A stretch of 64,000 nt of DNA, from NCBI RefSeq assembly GCF_030733745.1, contig NZ_JASHIK010000020.1, forward strand, positions 29,297 to 93,296, given 5' to 3'. Shown one piece after another: positions 23,146-33,041 of this stretch. This DNA comes from Stappia sp. MMSF_3263. Lineage in GTDB: Bacteria > Pseudomonadota > Alphaproteobacteria > Rhizobiales > Stappiaceae. A program made the position numbers and the translations under genes. Below the pieces are notes generated by a model. That model made no database searches. It was not told where the DNA came from and saw only the letters and a list, made by a program, of their open reading frames with translations. The stretch's first letter is position 1. Every line of letters begins with the position of its first letter.

Positions 23146-24677
23146 TCCGTTCCCCCCACTTGCGAACCGCCCCGCTCCGCCACGCGGCGCGCGTCCCTGG
23201 AGCGCAGTTCCGTCTTCAGGATCTTGCCGTAGTTGTTCTTGGGCAGCGTCTCGATCCGGACATAGTCCTTGGGGCGCTTGAACCGGGCTATTCGCTCCAG
23301 ACACAGCGTGTCTAGGTCGCGCGGCTCGGCCTCGCCCGCGTAATAGGCAACGACGCTTTCGCCCCATTCCGCATCGGGGCGCCCGATCACCGAGACCTCG
23401 CGCACGCCCGGATGGGTCAGGAGCACTTCCTCCACCTCACGCGGATAGATGTTCGTGCCGCCGGAAATGATGACGTCCTTGGAACGGTCCTTCAGCGTCA
23501 GGTAGCCGTCTGCGTCGAACATACCGACATCGCCGGTGTGCAGCCAGCCCCCGGCAAGCGCGTCCGCGGAGGCCTCGGGATTGTTCCAGTAGCCGAGCAT
23601 CACCGTGTCGCCGCGCACAAGGATCTCGCCGCTTTCCCCGTGCGGCCCATGTGCGCCGTCGATGCGCACCTCGACGGCCGAGTTGGCGATCCCGGCGGTG
23701 CCCAGCCGCTGTTCCCATTGCGGATGATCGCGATCGGCGATGTCGGCCTTCGACAGCACCGTCGTGGTCATCGGTGTTTCGCCCTGTCCGTAGATCTGGG
23801 CAAAGCGCGGACCGAAACGGTCGACCGCCCGGATCGCGTCCGCCACATGCATCGGCGCGCCGCCCCAGATGAACGTGCGGATGTTGTCCGCTTCGGCCTC
23901 CATCTGGCATTCGGTCAGCCGCTTGATCATCGTGGGCGCGGCAAACATCGACAGACGCTGCGTGCGGGCAACGATGCCCAGTACTTCGTCAGGCTCGAAA
24001 CTGCCCGACGCGGCGACGGCATTCACGCCAAAGCGCATGACATGGGCCATGGCATAAAGGCCCGAGCCGTGGCTCATGGGTGCCGCGTGAAGCAGCGTGT
24101 CGCCGGGTTCGGTGGGATCGACATCAGTCAGATAGGCGTAGCTCATCGCCGCCAGGTTGCGATGGCTGAGCATCGCGCCCTTCGGCCGGCCGGTGGTTCC
24201 GGAGGTGTAGAAGAGCCATGCAAGCCCGTCCGGCGCCACATCGGCCAGCAGCAACGGATCGGACGCGACCAGCGTCCAGAAGGCGGGACTGCCGAGCACA
24301 ACGATGTCGCGCAGTGCCTCCGGGGCATGGGCGGCAATCTCCGCCTCCATGCCTTCGCTTGCGAAAACCAGACGCGCACCGCTGTTCTCGAGGATCCAAC
24401 CGATCTCGGCGCCATGCAGCTTGGCATTGACCGGCACGGCGGCAAGGCCCGCCCACCAGATCGCATACAGCGCCTCAAGGTAATGGGGACCGTTCTTGGC
24501 GACAATCGCAACGCGATCACCAGCCTCAAGGCCGTAACGACCACGCAGGGCACCGGCGAGCCGGGCGGAACGGCCGGCGAAATCGCGATAGGTGGCGACG
24601 GGTTCAAACCCTCTCGCCAGGGCCGTCTGCTCAGGCCGGGACCGGCCGGCCCGCGCCAGCCAGGCAGCGAGATTCAT
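23142..24677 (-). CDS. AMP-forming acyl-CoA synthetase
   Basis: A 511-residue adenylate-forming ligase that activates a carboxylic acid to its CoA thioester. The P-loop-like A3 motif FYTSGTTGRPKGAMLSHRN lies near 155, IYGQGE is the A5 motif, GYWNNPEA and WLHTGDVG follow, and the C-terminal catalytic Lys is in KNNYGKILKTEL. ATG 24677 has GGAGG at good spacing. Substrate is unclear; the class includes aromatic, medium-chain and long-chain acid ligases. With the SDR it forms a two-gene unit inserted in a housekeeping block. Confidence 0.92.
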   Translation of the reverse strand: MNLAAWLARAGRSRPEQTALARGFEPVATYRDFAGRSARLAGALRGRYGLEAGDRVAIVAKNGPHYLEALYAIWWAGLAAVPVNAKLHGAEIGWILENSGARLVFASEGMEAEIAAHAPEALRDIVVLGSPAFWTLVASDPLLLADVAPDGLAWLFYTSGTTGRPKGAMLSHRNLAAMSYAYLTDVDPTEPGDTLLHAAPMSHGSGLYAMAHVMRFGVNAVAASGSFEPDEVLGIVARTQRLSMFAAPTMIKRLTECQMEAEADNIRTFIWGGAPMHVADAIRAVDRFGPRFAQIYGQGETPMTTTVLSKADIADRDHPQWEQRLGTAGIANSAVEVRIDGAHGPHGESGEILVRGDTVMLGYWNNPEASADALAGGWLHTGDVGMFDADGYLTLKDRSKDVIISGGTNIYPREVEEVLLTHPGVREVSVIGRPDAEWGESVVAYYAGEAEPRDLDTLCLERIARFKRPKDYVRIETLPKNNYGKILKTELRSRDARRVAERGGSQVGGTE

Positions 24678-24791
24678 GTGTCCTCCCACGCATCTTGTCG
24701 TTCTTGCCAGGTCACGCGGACGCATGCCCTTGCGCATTTATCGCAGGGAAGAGACGACAAGGCCAAGCCGAAAACAACAAAAGGGAGGGCG

Positions 24792-25475
24792 TCAGGGACG
24801 GATCCGCGCCGGGTCCTGCCATCCGTCGAGAACCGGATACTTGAGACCGGACAACATGTTGACGGTTTCATGCAGTGGCAGGCCGACAACGTTGGAATAG
24901 GAGCCGACGAGCTTCGCCACGAAGGAGCCCGCAAGCCCCTGGATGGCATAGCCGCCCGCCTTGCCGCGCCATTCACCGCTTGCCAGATAGGCTGCGATCT
25001 CGGCACGGGACAGCTTCTTGAAGCGGACACGGGTCTCGACAAGGCGCTGCCTTACGACATCCTTCGGCGCACTGACGCAAAGCGCGGTGTAGACGCGATG
25101 GCCGCGTCCCGAAAGAAGCTGCAGACAGGCCTCGGCCTGCTCACGCGTCTCCGCCTTGGGAAGAACGCGACGCCCGACCGCGACGACCGTGTCGGCGGCC
25201 AGCACGAGCCCGTCGATATTGGCTTCCACGCGGTCGGCCGCCCGCCGGGCAACCTCCGCCTTGGTGCGGGCCAGCCGCTGGGCAAGCGCCCGCGGCGTCT
25301 CGCCCTTGCGCGGGCTCTCGTCGATATCCGCCGGCAACAGGCTGTCGGGGTCGATACCGACCTGCTGCAACAGGGCCAGGCGGCGCGGCGAGCCGGAGGC
25401 GAGCACGAGTGTCGGGCGGCCGGTATCCTGCCGGCCCCTCGATGTGTCGTTCTGGTCGGGTGCGGAGGCGATCAT
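24792..25475 (-). CDS. Maf-family nucleotide pyrophosphatase
   Basis: A 227-residue Maf/YhdE-like protein that hydrolyses dTTP/UTP or modified nucleotides. Family motifs: [18 protein letters not shown] near the N-terminus, [19 protein letters not shown] in the middle and [19 protein letters not shown] with [13 protein letters not shown] at the C-terminus. It has about 20 extra N-terminal residues from ATG 25475. It follows infA, as in most alphaproteobacteria. Confidence 0.93.
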   Translation of the reverse strand: MIASAPDQNDTSRGRQDTGRPTLVLASGSPRRLALLQQVGIDPDSLLPADIDESPRKGETPRALAQRLARTKAEVARRAADRVEANIDGLVLAADTVVAVGRRVLPKAETREQAEACLQLLSGRGHRVYTALCVSAPKDVVRQRLVETRVRFKKLSRAEIAAYLASGEWRGKAGGYAIQGLAGSFVAKLVGSYSNVVGLPLHETVNMLSGLKYPVLDGWQDPARIRP

Positions 25476-25529
25476 CGGACCGCATTCTTTCTGCCGGACG
25501 GCGGGCGGTGACGAAAGATCACGCCGGCC

Positions 25530-25748
25530 TTACTTGAAGCGGTAGGTGATGCGACCCTTGGTCAGGTCGTAGGGCGTCATCTCGACGAGCACGCGGTCAC
25601 CCGCAAGCACGCGAATGCGGTTCTTGCGCATGCGGCCGGCAGTGTGGGCAATGATTTCATGTTCGTTTTCGAGCTTGACGCGAAACGTCGCGTTGGGGAG
25701 CAGTTCCGTAACCACCCCCGGAAATTCGAGGACTTCTTCCTTGGCCAT
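25530..25748 (-). CDS. infA: Translation initiation factor IF-1
   Basis: A 72-residue OB-fold protein, full length for IF-1. The sequence [20 protein letters not shown] and the ending [11 protein letters not shown] are nearly invariant in the family. It binds the ribosomal A site during initiation. ATG 25748 has an AGGA element upstream. It sits in its usual place between the LMW phosphatase gene and maf. Confidence 0.98.
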   Translation of the reverse strand: MAKEEVLEFPGVVTELLPNATFRVKLENEHEIIAHTAGRMRKNRIRVLAGDRVLVEMTPYDLTKGRITYRFK

Positions 25749-25862
25749 ATGGATTCCTGATTAGCGAGCCAGATGTGGCGGGAACCTAGCGGATCGCATC
25801 AAGAAAGGGAACAGGCTGGATTCGCGGAATTTCGCGGGTCGCCGGAGCTGTCCGGACGCGGA

Positions 25863-26315
25863 TCAGCCCCCGGGCGTCGATGTCCAGCCGAAGCGCTTCT
25901 TGATCCGTGTCATCAGCATGTCGCGGACACTGCGGTAGCTGTCCAGAATCTGGTCGCGCGAGCCCGTGGCTAGCGTCGGGTCGGGCGTCGGCCAGTACTC
26001 GACCTCGACCGCATCCGTGCGTGTCATCTCCAGCGCCTTGTGATGCGCTTCGGGTGCCAGCGTTATGACCAGGTCGAAGCCCGATTCATCGAGATCCTCG
26101 AAGGTTTTCGGGCGATGCGCCGACAGATCGCAGCCGATCTCCTCCATCACCGCGTCGACGAAGGGATCGGGCTCACCCTCCCGCACGCCGCAGGATTTCA
26201 CATAGACACGTCCGGGGAACAGCTTGGCGAGGATGGCCGCCGCCATCGGCGAACGCACCGCATTCATGCCGCAAGTGAAGAGCACCGCACCGGGCGTCGT
26301 TCCCGGCCGCGTCAC
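25863..26315 (-). CDS. Low-molecular-weight phosphotyrosine phosphatase-like protein
   Basis: A 150-residue protein of the LMW-PTP/ArsC fold. The P-loop C-x5-R-S is CGMNAVRS near residue 15, and a distal acidic motif is WPTPDP near 108. The family acts as protein tyrosine phosphatase or, in related forms, thioredoxin-type arsenate reductase; no arsenic gene is nearby. GTG 26315 is the likely start, 5 nt after the UPF0262 stop. It is part of the conserved hisD-infA block. Confidence 0.88.
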   Translation of the reverse strand: MTRPGTTPGAVLFTCGMNAVRSPMAAAILAKLFPGRVYVKSCGVREGEPDPFVDAVMEEIGCDLSAHRPKTFEDLDESGFDLVITLAPEAHHKALEMTRTDAVEVEYWPTPDPTLATGSRDQILDSYRSVRDMLMTRIKKRFGWTSTPGG

Positions 26316-26320
26316 GCCGC

Positions 26321-26818
26321 CTATCCTTTCCAGTGCAGGGCGCAGACGAGCGTGAAGAGCCGTCGGGCGGTCTGCATATCTACGCGGATCTTGCCTTCCA
26401 GGCGCTCCATAAGGATGCGCGATCCCTCGTTGTGAACGCCGCGACGTCCCATGTCGATCGCCTCGATCTGGCTCGGCGTCGCGGTCTTGATTGCCTCGAA
26501 ATAGCTCTCGCAGATGAGGAAATAATCCTTCACCACCTTGCGCAGCGGCGTCAGTGAAAGAATGTGCGTGACGACGCGCTCGCCCGCCTCGCCCGAAACG
26601 CTGAAGACGAGACGCTTTTCCACCAGGGAAAGATGCAGCTGATAGGGGCCCGAAGTGTCGCCGATCGGCTCGAACTCGTTGTCCTCGATCAGGTCGTAAA
26701 TGGCGACCGCCCGCTCGTGCTCGATATCGGGCGTGGAACGGGAGATCGACCCCTCGTCCAATTGAACGGCGACGAGGCGCGCCTTCTTCGCTTCAGCGTT
26801 GTCCGGCACTGCCGTCAT
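26321..26818 (-). CDS. UPF0262 family protein
   Basis: A 165-residue protein recognised as UPF0262 by [38 protein letters not shown] and [19 protein letters not shown]. It is predicted cytosolic, mixed alpha/beta, with no known function. Its place between hisD and the LMW phosphatase is conserved in Hyphomicrobiales. ATG 26818 was chosen over a longer start at 26878, whose extra residues are arginine-rich and unlike the family. Confidence 0.9.
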   Translation of the reverse strand: MTAVPDNAEAKKARLVAVQLDEGSISRSTPDIEHERAVAIYDLIEDNEFEPIGDTSGPYQLHLSLVEKRLVFSVSGEAGERVVTHILSLTPLRKVVKDYFLICESYFEAIKTATPSQIEAIDMGRRGVHNEGSRILMERLEGKIRVDMQTARRLFTLVCALHWKG

Positions 26819-26927
26819 CACTCGATCCCGCCTTGCCCACGGCCGCCGGCGGGCGACCGAACCAGTTGCTTTCAACACCTAGCCCGGCATCCGCCGTCTC
26901 GACAAGGGTATCGCATCCCGCCACTTG

Positions 26928-28223
26928 TCAAAGATTGAGGCGAATGGCGACCGAACGCCCGTGGGCACCCAGGCCCTCCGCCTCCGCGAGCGCGATCGCG
27001 GCGGGCCCCAGTTCACGCAGGTTTTCCGCCGTGCAGCGCAGGATGGATGTCCGCTTGACGAAATCGAGAACGGACAGGCCGGAGGAAAAACGGGCCGAAC
27101 GGGCTGTCGGCAGCACGTGGTTGGAACCGCCGATATAGTCGCCGATCGCCTCCGGGGTGTAGCGCCCGAGAAAGACCGCGCCGGCATTGCGAATGCGGTC
27201 GAACAGCGCATCGGGATCGGCGACCGCGAGTTCAAGATGCTCCGGTGCGATGGCATCGACAAGAGCCGGAGCCTCCTCAAGGGAGCCGACGGTGATCACC
27301 GCTCCGAAATCGGCCCAGCTCGCCCCGGCCACGGCGCCGCGCGGCAAGGTCGCGAGCTGACGTTCCACCGCCGCTTCCACGGCGGAGGCAAAGCCCGCGT
27401 CATCGGTGATCAGGATCGACTGGGCGCTGACGTCGTGTTCGGCCTGTGACAGCAGGTCGGCGGCGATCCAGTCGGGATCGTTCTGGCCGTCCGCCACCAC
27501 GAGGATCTCTGAAGGTCCCGCGATCATGTCGATGCCGACCGTCCCGAAGACGCGCCGTTTGGCAGCCGCGACATAAGCGTTTCCCGGTCCGACGATCTTG
27601 GAAACGGGTTTGACGGACGCGGTCCCGAAAGCAAGGGCCGCGATCGCCTGCGCCCCGCCAATCCGGTAGATCTCCGTCACACCCGCCAGATGCGCCGCGG
27701 CAAGCACCAGCGGGTTGAGCACCCCGTCGGGACTGGGGACGCACATCACCATGCGCGACACGCCGGCAACCCGCGCGGGCACCGCGTTCATCAGCACCGA
27801 GGACGGATAGCTTGCCGTGCCGCCCGGAACATAGAGCCCGACCGCCTCGATCGCTGTCCAGCGCGACCCGAGCTCGACGCCGATCGGATCGGTGTAGCGA
27901 TCATCGCCGGGCATCTGCCGGGAGTGATGGGCCGCGATCCGGTCGCGCGCCAGCGTCAGGGCCTCCAGCGTGCGCGCATCGATGCGCGCAAGCGCGTCCT
28001 CGATCTCCCGCGGCGTTACCGCAAGCTCGGCCATCGACGCTGCATCGAGCCGGTCGAAACGTTTCGTGTATTCGAGAAGCGCGGCATCGCCTCGCGCCTT
28101 CACATCCTCGATGATGTCACGAACGACCGCGTCCACGTCGGCCGAAGCCTCGCGCTTGCCCGCCAGAAGCGTGTCGAACCTGGCGCTGAAGTCGGATGCG
28201 CTGGTGGAAAGGCGGATAGCCAA
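26928..28223 (-). CDS. hisD: Histidinol dehydrogenase
   Basis: A 431-residue zinc enzyme for the last two steps of histidine biosynthesis (L-histidinol to L-histidine, two NAD). Hallmarks: GLYVPGGTASYPSSVLMNA, RIGGAQAIAALAFGT, IVGPGNAYVAAAKR, SQAEHDVSAQ and the C-terminal GGSNHVLPT. The N-terminus fits relatives if translation starts at TTG 28223, which has GGAG 8 nt upstream; a GTG at 28232 is the alternative. Length is normal for the family. Confidence 0.95.
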   Translation of the reverse strand: MAIRLSTSASDFSARFDTLLAGKREASADVDAVVRDIIEDVKARGDAALLEYTKRFDRLDAASMAELAVTPREIEDALARIDARTLEALTLARDRIAAHHSRQMPGDDRYTDPIGVELGSRWTAIEAVGLYVPGGTASYPSSVLMNAVPARVAGVSRMVMCVPSPDGVLNPLVLAAAHLAGVTEIYRIGGAQAIAALAFGTASVKPVSKIVGPGNAYVAAAKRRVFGTVGIDMIAGPSEILVVADGQNDPDWIAADLLSQAEHDVSAQSILITDDAGFASAVEAAVERQLATLPRGAVAGASWADFGAVITVGSLEEAPALVDAIAPEHLELAVADPDALFDRIRNAGAVFLGRYTPEAIGDYIGGSNHVLPTARSARFSSGLSVLDFVKRTSILRCTAENLRELGPAAIALAEAEGLGAHGRSVAIRLNL

Positions 28224-28296
28224 TGATTTCACTCCGCGAAGAAACTTGTCAGGGCGGCCTCCCTCATCCCGGCCGGATGCGAAAGGCGGGGCTGCG

Positions 28297-28734
28297 TCAG
28301 TCGAGCTGGTGGCTGGGCTGATGATCCGTCGCCCAGGCGGCGCCGAGATCCGCGAGCTGCGCTTCAATGCATTCCACCGAAAAGGACAACGTGCCCCCTC
28401 CGGCGAACAGCAGGTCGATACGGCCGGCCGGCGCCGTGGTCGCGGTAAAGCTGACCGCAAGGAGCGACAGGACGGCGTCCTTGGCATCCTGGCGAATGTT
28501 CTTCGCCTTCAACTCGCCGGCCCGGGCAAACGACAAGGCGGCGCGGCGGCGCTCTTTCGTATCGCGCGGCCCCTTCTTCTCCTTGTCCCAGGCGAAACGG
28601 TTCATCGCCACGACCAGGTGACGGTCGCGCGGATAGTACCTGATGTCGCCAACCTTCAGCACCGCGTCCTGCACCTGCGCGGAAATGACGGCGAGGTCTT
28701 CCTCGTCAAGCGCGGCGAGTTTGAGCTGCGGCAT
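28297..28734 (-). CDS. DUF2948 family protein
   Basis: A 145-residue protein matching DUF2948: LKLAALDEEDLAVISAQVQD, DIRYYPRDRHLVVAMNRFAW and the C-terminal GGGTLSFSVECIEAQLADLG. Function is unknown. It regularly precedes hisD in alphaproteobacteria. ATG 28734 has GAGGTGG upstream and is preferred to the TTG two codons earlier. Confidence 0.88.
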   Translation of the reverse strand: MPQLKLAALDEEDLAVISAQVQDAVLKVGDIRYYPRDRHLVVAMNRFAWDKEKKGPRDTKERRRAALSFARAGELKAKNIRQDAKDAVLSLLAVSFTATTAPAGRIDLLFAGGGTLSFSVECIEAQLADLGAAWATDHQPSHQLD

Positions 28735-28886
28735 CGGCAAGCCACCTCATTGATCGGGTTCGTGTCCGCCCGCCCGGACCGGGCGGAGGTTCCGCCCTTA
28801 CCTAATGAATTCGCGCGGCAAAGCAACAGGTGAGTGGCCCGCGACAGCGGAGACACCGAGAGTACCGCGGAACGACAGGGGCAAAC

Positions 28887-31800
28887 TCAGGCGACGAAAC
28901 GCAGCGCCTCGGCGGGCATCGGCGGCCCGAACAGGCGTCCGGTTCCCCGCACACAACCGGCGGCACGCAGCAAGGCAAGGTGTTCCTCGCTGTCGACCCC
29001 GTCGACGCCCACATTCACCCCGAGTGTACCGGCAACTGAAACCAGTGCCCGCATGACCGTCTCACCGCGCTCCCCCGCCAGCACGTCATCCAGTCCGGCG
29101 CGGTCCATCCTCAAGGCGTCGAAACGGAAACGTCCGAGCAGGCGAAGCGAGGAAGAGTCCGATCCGAAACGGTCGAGGACGAGCCGTGCGCCGACGCTGC
29201 GCAGGTCCCGCAGCCGGCGCATCGCATCAGCCGCGTTGACGAGGAAATAGCCATCGGACACCTGCAGGTGCAGCCTTGAGGGATCGAACGACCTCTTCTT
29301 GACGGCGGCGGAGACGATGGCCGGCAAGGTTTCCAGGCCAAATTGGCGAACGCTCAGGTCGAGCGCAATCAGGTAGTCGTCCGGCCAGGCCGTGGCGTTC
29401 TCGACAAGAGTGCCGATCACCGCCGAGGTCGAGGCCTCGAGCGCGGCGACGTCCTGATGGGCATCTGTGCCGGGTGTCTCCTCCAGTTCCGAGTTCCGCC
29501 CTCCAACGGCGTGATATCCTCTCACCTCGGACGTCCTCAGGCAGACGACGGGCTGGAACATGACTTCCGATGTCTCGACAGTTGCGGCGGGTCGACCGGC
29601 AAGGGGAGCGGCATGGCGCCGCGAACGCGCGCCCAGGGCCTGGTTGTCCGCCAGCCTGTCGGAGGCCCGATAGATCCTGAAGTTGTTGCGGCCCTCGTTC
29701 TTGACGGCGTAAAGGGCCGCGTCGGCCTTGCGCATCAGATCGCTGATGCCCGCGCCAGGCAGCACCGGCGCGATGCCGATGCTGGCACCGATCCGCACGC
29801 CGCTGCCGTCAATGACGAATGGCGGCTCCATCGCATCGAGTATGCGCCGGGCGATGGTTTCCGCCAGATCCGACGGCCAGGACATGCCGGACGCGGAGGA
29901 CAGCACCACGGCAAATTCGTCTCCCCCAACGCGCCCGACGATGTCGCTGTCGCGCACGCATTGCCGGAGGCGTTCGGCCACTTCGCGCAGCAACTGGTCG
30001 CCGGCGTTGTGACCAAGGGCGTCGTTGACGGGCTTGAACCGGTCAAGATCGATCAGCATGAGAATACCGGCACATGTCCCGGAGGCGGCATCCTGCCCCG
30101 GCGGCTCCGGACGCGCGACAAGCTCGCCCAGTTGCTCGTTGAGATAGGTCCGGTTGGCAAGCCCGGTCAGCGTGTCGTGACGGGCGGCATAGAGCACTTG
30201 GTTGGCGGCGGCCTCGCGCTCGGTGACATCTTCATGCGTGCCAACCCAGCCGCCGTCGGGAAGCGGTGCATGGACCGTCGAGATGACCCGACCGGACCGC
30301 AAGTGGAAGAGCGATCTGACCGTTTCACCGGCCAGCAGCTTGCGCCGCAGCTCGGCGACATGTCGGTCGACATCCTCCCGCGTCTCGCCGCAGGTCCCTT
30401 CCGCCAGGACCAATTCCTCAAGCCGCACACCCTGACGGAGGTCCTTCAGATGACGTTCGAAGAGCCAGACGTAATTGTCGTTCCACAGAAGCAGCTGCCC
30501 GTTCCTGTCGAAGACGCTCACGCCCTGGTTCATGTTTGCCAGAACGGTTTCGAGCTCGTCGGACTTTTCCCGCGCGACCCGCTCCTTCTCGATCAGCCGG
30601 TGTTCGATCTGCTTTCGGTCGGTAATGTCCATAAACGTGGACAGCAGCCCGCCGCCGGGAAGGAACGTACCGCGAATGTCGACTACGGTCCCGTTCGGCC
30701 GGCTGCGCTCATAGCTGTGAATGTTGCTGCCGAGGATCGCCTCCAGCCGCTCGCGCGTCAGTCGTTCGACATCTCCGACGCCGTATTCGCCACGCTCGGC
30801 ATTCATGCGGACATAGTCTTCAAGGGACGGCCGGTTCGCCAAATATTCGGGCGTTACATCGAGAAGAACCTCGAAATTGCGGTTCCACCCGGCAACCTTG
30901 TGTTCCTCGTCGAAATAAACCACCGCGCCGGGGTAGTTCTGGAACACCCCTTCCAGGGTCATGGCCTGGCGCACCGTCTCGGTAATGTCGCCCAGCGAAA
31001 TGACAACGCCCGCTTCGGCGCCATCTGCAGGGCTGTCAAACGGCACCGCATTGAGATTGAGCCACCTGAGCCCGCGTCCGCCAGGAAGGCTGAGACCGGC
31101 CACCGTGTTCGAGAGCCGCGAAGGATCGGCGGCCCCGTCGGCGAGCAGGTTTCCCAGCGGGGCCTGATCACGCGACTTCTCGACGAAGCACAGGTCAAGG
31201 TCCGACAGCCGTGTTCCCGCGAGTTCTCTGGTGTCGATGCCGAGCATGACCAGCGCGGCCGGATTGCAGGAAATTACCGCTCCGTCGCTGTCGACGACAA
31301 TGACACCCTCGGACAGCGATTCCAGCGTGCTGCGGTACAGCGCCTCTGAATGCTGCAGCCGCAATTCGGCGGTCTTGCGGTCGGTAACATCGCGGATCGC
31401 ACCGATGATGCGAACGACCCTGCCGTCATGCAAGACCGGCCGGCCGGCCGTGCGAACCCAGCGTTCGCGCCCGCGGGCGGTCAGAAGCGGCAGTTCCAAA
31501 CTGAAGGGAAGCGCATCCTCGCAGGCAGCGCGGGTTGCCTCGCGCAGGGCCGGCTGCACGTCGGGCGCAAAAAAACCGACGGCCTTCTCGATATCCGGCA
31601 CGTAGCTGTCATCAACTTCGTGGAGTGCCCGCGTCTGCTCGCTCCAGGTGAGCGTGCCGCGCTCCAGGTCCAGCTCCCATCCGCCGACGCCCGAGACGCT
31701 GGTTGTCTGCGCGATCAACTCCGATTGCGTCTCGACCAATGCCCGCTGCCGATTCGTTTCCTCTCGCAGACGGTCCGCCTCCGCGGCATTCGCATAGGAT

Positions 31801-32300
31801 CCGATCAGCCCTTCGACGGCCGTTGCCAGCCGGCGAAGCTGATCCATCTGAGCCTGTGAGGGATTTCGTGGCTTGGTGTCGATCACGCAGAGAGAGCCAA
31901 GCATGTGCTCGCCGTCCAGAGACAACGGGCAGCCCGCGTAGAACCGGACACCCAAGGCACCTGTCACAAGCGGGTTGTTGGCGAAGCGCTCGTCGGCCAA
32001 CGCGTCCGGCACGACAAACGGCTCGGACCCGAGAATCGTGTGCCGGCAAAAGGCCACGTCGCGACTTGTGCTGTCGATGTCGAGCCCGCAGCGCGCCTTG
32101 AACCACTGCTCGTCCTCGTCGACCAGCGCCACGAAGGCCACCGGGCAGTCAAACAGTGTCGCCGCGACCTCGACGATCGCGTCGAATTCCGGGCTCTTTC
32201 CGGAACGCATGATCCCGAGACGATGCAGCGCCTGAAGGCGACTCTCCTCGTTTCGCGGCAGCGGATCGGTCGAGAACGAATTCATCAGCGCAGTATGCAT
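28887..32300 (-). CDS. GAF/multi-PAS diguanylate cyclase with degenerate EAL domain
   Basis: A 1137-residue soluble signalling protein. Rough order: GAF (35-175; VAFCRHTILGSEPFVV), PAS with PAC (210-300), PAS (320-430), PAS (455-560), PAS (600-705), GGDEF (730-890) and EAL-like (about 925-1137). The cyclase motif GRVGGDEFAVVL is intact, with an RxxD inhibitory site (RDSD) five residues before it. The EAL domain has lost its key residues: EAL is replaced by YHAVGG, and DDFGTGYSS by DRFGSDSSS. So it should make c-di-GMP but not degrade it. No transmembrane helix was seen. The start is uncertain: ATG 32300, ATG 32285 and TTG 32321 are possible, none with a clear RBS. Confidence 0.9.
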   Translation of the reverse strand: MHTALMNSFSTDPLPRNEESRLQALHRLGIMRSGKSPEFDAIVEVAATLFDCPVAFVALVDEDEQWFKARCGLDIDSTSRDVAFCRHTILGSEPFVVPDALADERFANNPLVTGALGVRFYAGCPLSLDGEHMLGSLCVIDTKPRNPSQAQMDQLRRLATAVEGLIGSYANAAEADRLREETNRQRALVETQSELIAQTTSVSGVGGWELDLERGTLTWSEQTRALHEVDDSYVPDIEKAVGFFAPDVQPALREATRAACEDALPFSLELPLLTARGRERWVRTAGRPVLHDGRVVRIIGAIRDVTDRKTAELRLQHSEALYRSTLESLSEGVIVVDSDGAVISCNPAALVMLGIDTRELAGTRLSDLDLCFVEKSRDQAPLGNLLADGAADPSRLSNTVAGLSLPGGRGLRWLNLNAVPFDSPADGAEAGVVISLGDITETVRQAMTLEGVFQNYPGAVVYFDEEHKVAGWNRNFEVLLDVTPEYLANRPSLEDYVRMNAERGEYGVGDVERLTRERLEAILGSNIHSYERSRPNGTVVDIRGTFLPGGGLLSTFMDITDRKQIEHRLIEKERVAREKSDELETVLANMNQGVSVFDRNGQLLLWNDNYVWLFERHLKDLRQGVRLEELVLAEGTCGETREDVDRHVAELRRKLLAGETVRSLFHLRSGRVISTVHAPLPDGGWVGTHEDVTEREAAANQVLYAARHDTLTGLANRTYLNEQLGELVARPEPPGQDAASGTCAGILMLIDLDRFKPVNDALGHNAGDQLLREVAERLRQCVRDSDIVGRVGGDEFAVVLSSASGMSWPSDLAETIARRILDAMEPPFVIDGSGVRIGASIGIAPVLPGAGISDLMRKADAALYAVKNEGRNNFRIYRASDRLADNQALGARSRRHAAPLAGRPAATVETSEVMFQPVVCLRTSEVRGYHAVGGRNSELEETPGTDAHQDVAALEASTSAVIGTLVENATAWPDDYLIALDLSVRQFGLETLPAIVSAAVKKRSFDPSRLHLQVSDGYFLVNAADAMRRLRDLRSVGARLVLDRFGSDSSSLRLLGRFRFDALRMDRAGLDDVLAGERGETVMRALVSVAGTLGVNVGVDGVDSEEHLALLRAAGCVRGTGRLFGPPMPAEALRFVA

Positions 32301-32599
32301 GGAAGGAGTAAACGCTTCCAAACAATCACAAGAAAATTCTACTGATTGGGAAAAATGCCCTTAACCGTGTCCGAAGCGCTACAGGTTCAGCAAAGTAACG
32401 CAGCGACACTTCTACCAGTACACTGCCGCATGGCTGCGCTCTGCTCCCGGTCGAGCCTCCCGTCCGGGTTCCGTCCCGAGCCGCTGCGTCCGGACCGCCA
32501 GCTCCGTTGCCAAGAATGAAGTTTCCGAAGCAGCTCGCACGGAGGCAATCGGCATGTCCGACCGCACCGACCCGCCATCCTTTCCAGGGCGTCATCTTC
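32301..32599. other. Intergenic region, no gene seen
   Basis: About 300 nt between the diguanylate cyclase start and the end of the monooxygenase-like gene. The first 60 nt are AT-rich compared with surroundings and probably hold the cyclase promoter. The remainder has no open frame with family features, no clear hairpin and no repeat. Confidence 0.5.
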
Positions 32600-32890
32600 C
32601 TAGGGCGTCACCTTCGCGAAGGTGAGCACGGTCTTGTCCGCCACCATCTCGCCGATGGCGCCGTCGAAGGCGAGAAAATGCGCGGTCGTCATGTGCGCCT
32701 GAAAGGCCGCCTCGTCATCGTAAAGTTCATAGAGAAACACCTTGTCGGGTCTCGACGGATCGGTACAGACGTCGAACCGCCGGCACCCCTCCTCCGTCTC
32801 CACGGAAGCGCGGGCATTGGCCTCGATCAACGGCCTGAAGCTCTCCGCCGCACCGGCGTGCAACGTGAAACTCACTGTCACTGCAAACAT
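32600..32890 (-). CDS. Antibiotic biosynthesis monooxygenase (ABM)-domain protein, YgiN-like
   Basis: A 96-residue ferredoxin-like ABM protein. Typical features are FRPLIEANARASVETEEGC, RFDVCTDPSRPDKVFLYELY and FQAHMTTAHFLAF. Family members act as quinol monooxygenases or as small-molecule binding or degradation helpers. It starts at ATG 32890 and lies 151 nt downstream of the sugar locus; it may be an outlying member of that operon or independent. Confidence 0.85.
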   Translation of the reverse strand: MFAVTVSFTLHAGAAESFRPLIEANARASVETEEGCRRFDVCTDPSRPDKVFLYELYDDEAAFQAHMTTAHFLAFDGAIGEMVADKTVLTFAKVTP

Positions 32891-33041
32891 CTTCGAATCT
32901 CCTCACCTGCCGGAACAAGCGCACCATAGCCGCCAGAACAACGGGCACACAGGCGAGGCGGACGGAAAGTCGCGACTGCAACAGCACGGAGCAGTCAGCT
33001 CAGCCGGCAGGCGATCATGCAGCAGATCCAACTTGAGCCGG

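Noticed and set aside
28887..29530. Active EAL phosphodiesterase domain
   Set aside because: The catalytic Glu and the DDFGTG metal loop are missing, so I call it degenerate rather than functional.
29576..31349. A long plus-strand open frame opposite the GGDEF protein
   Set aside because: Low-complexity, Arg/Gln-rich shadow of the PAS/GGDEF gene without an RBS.
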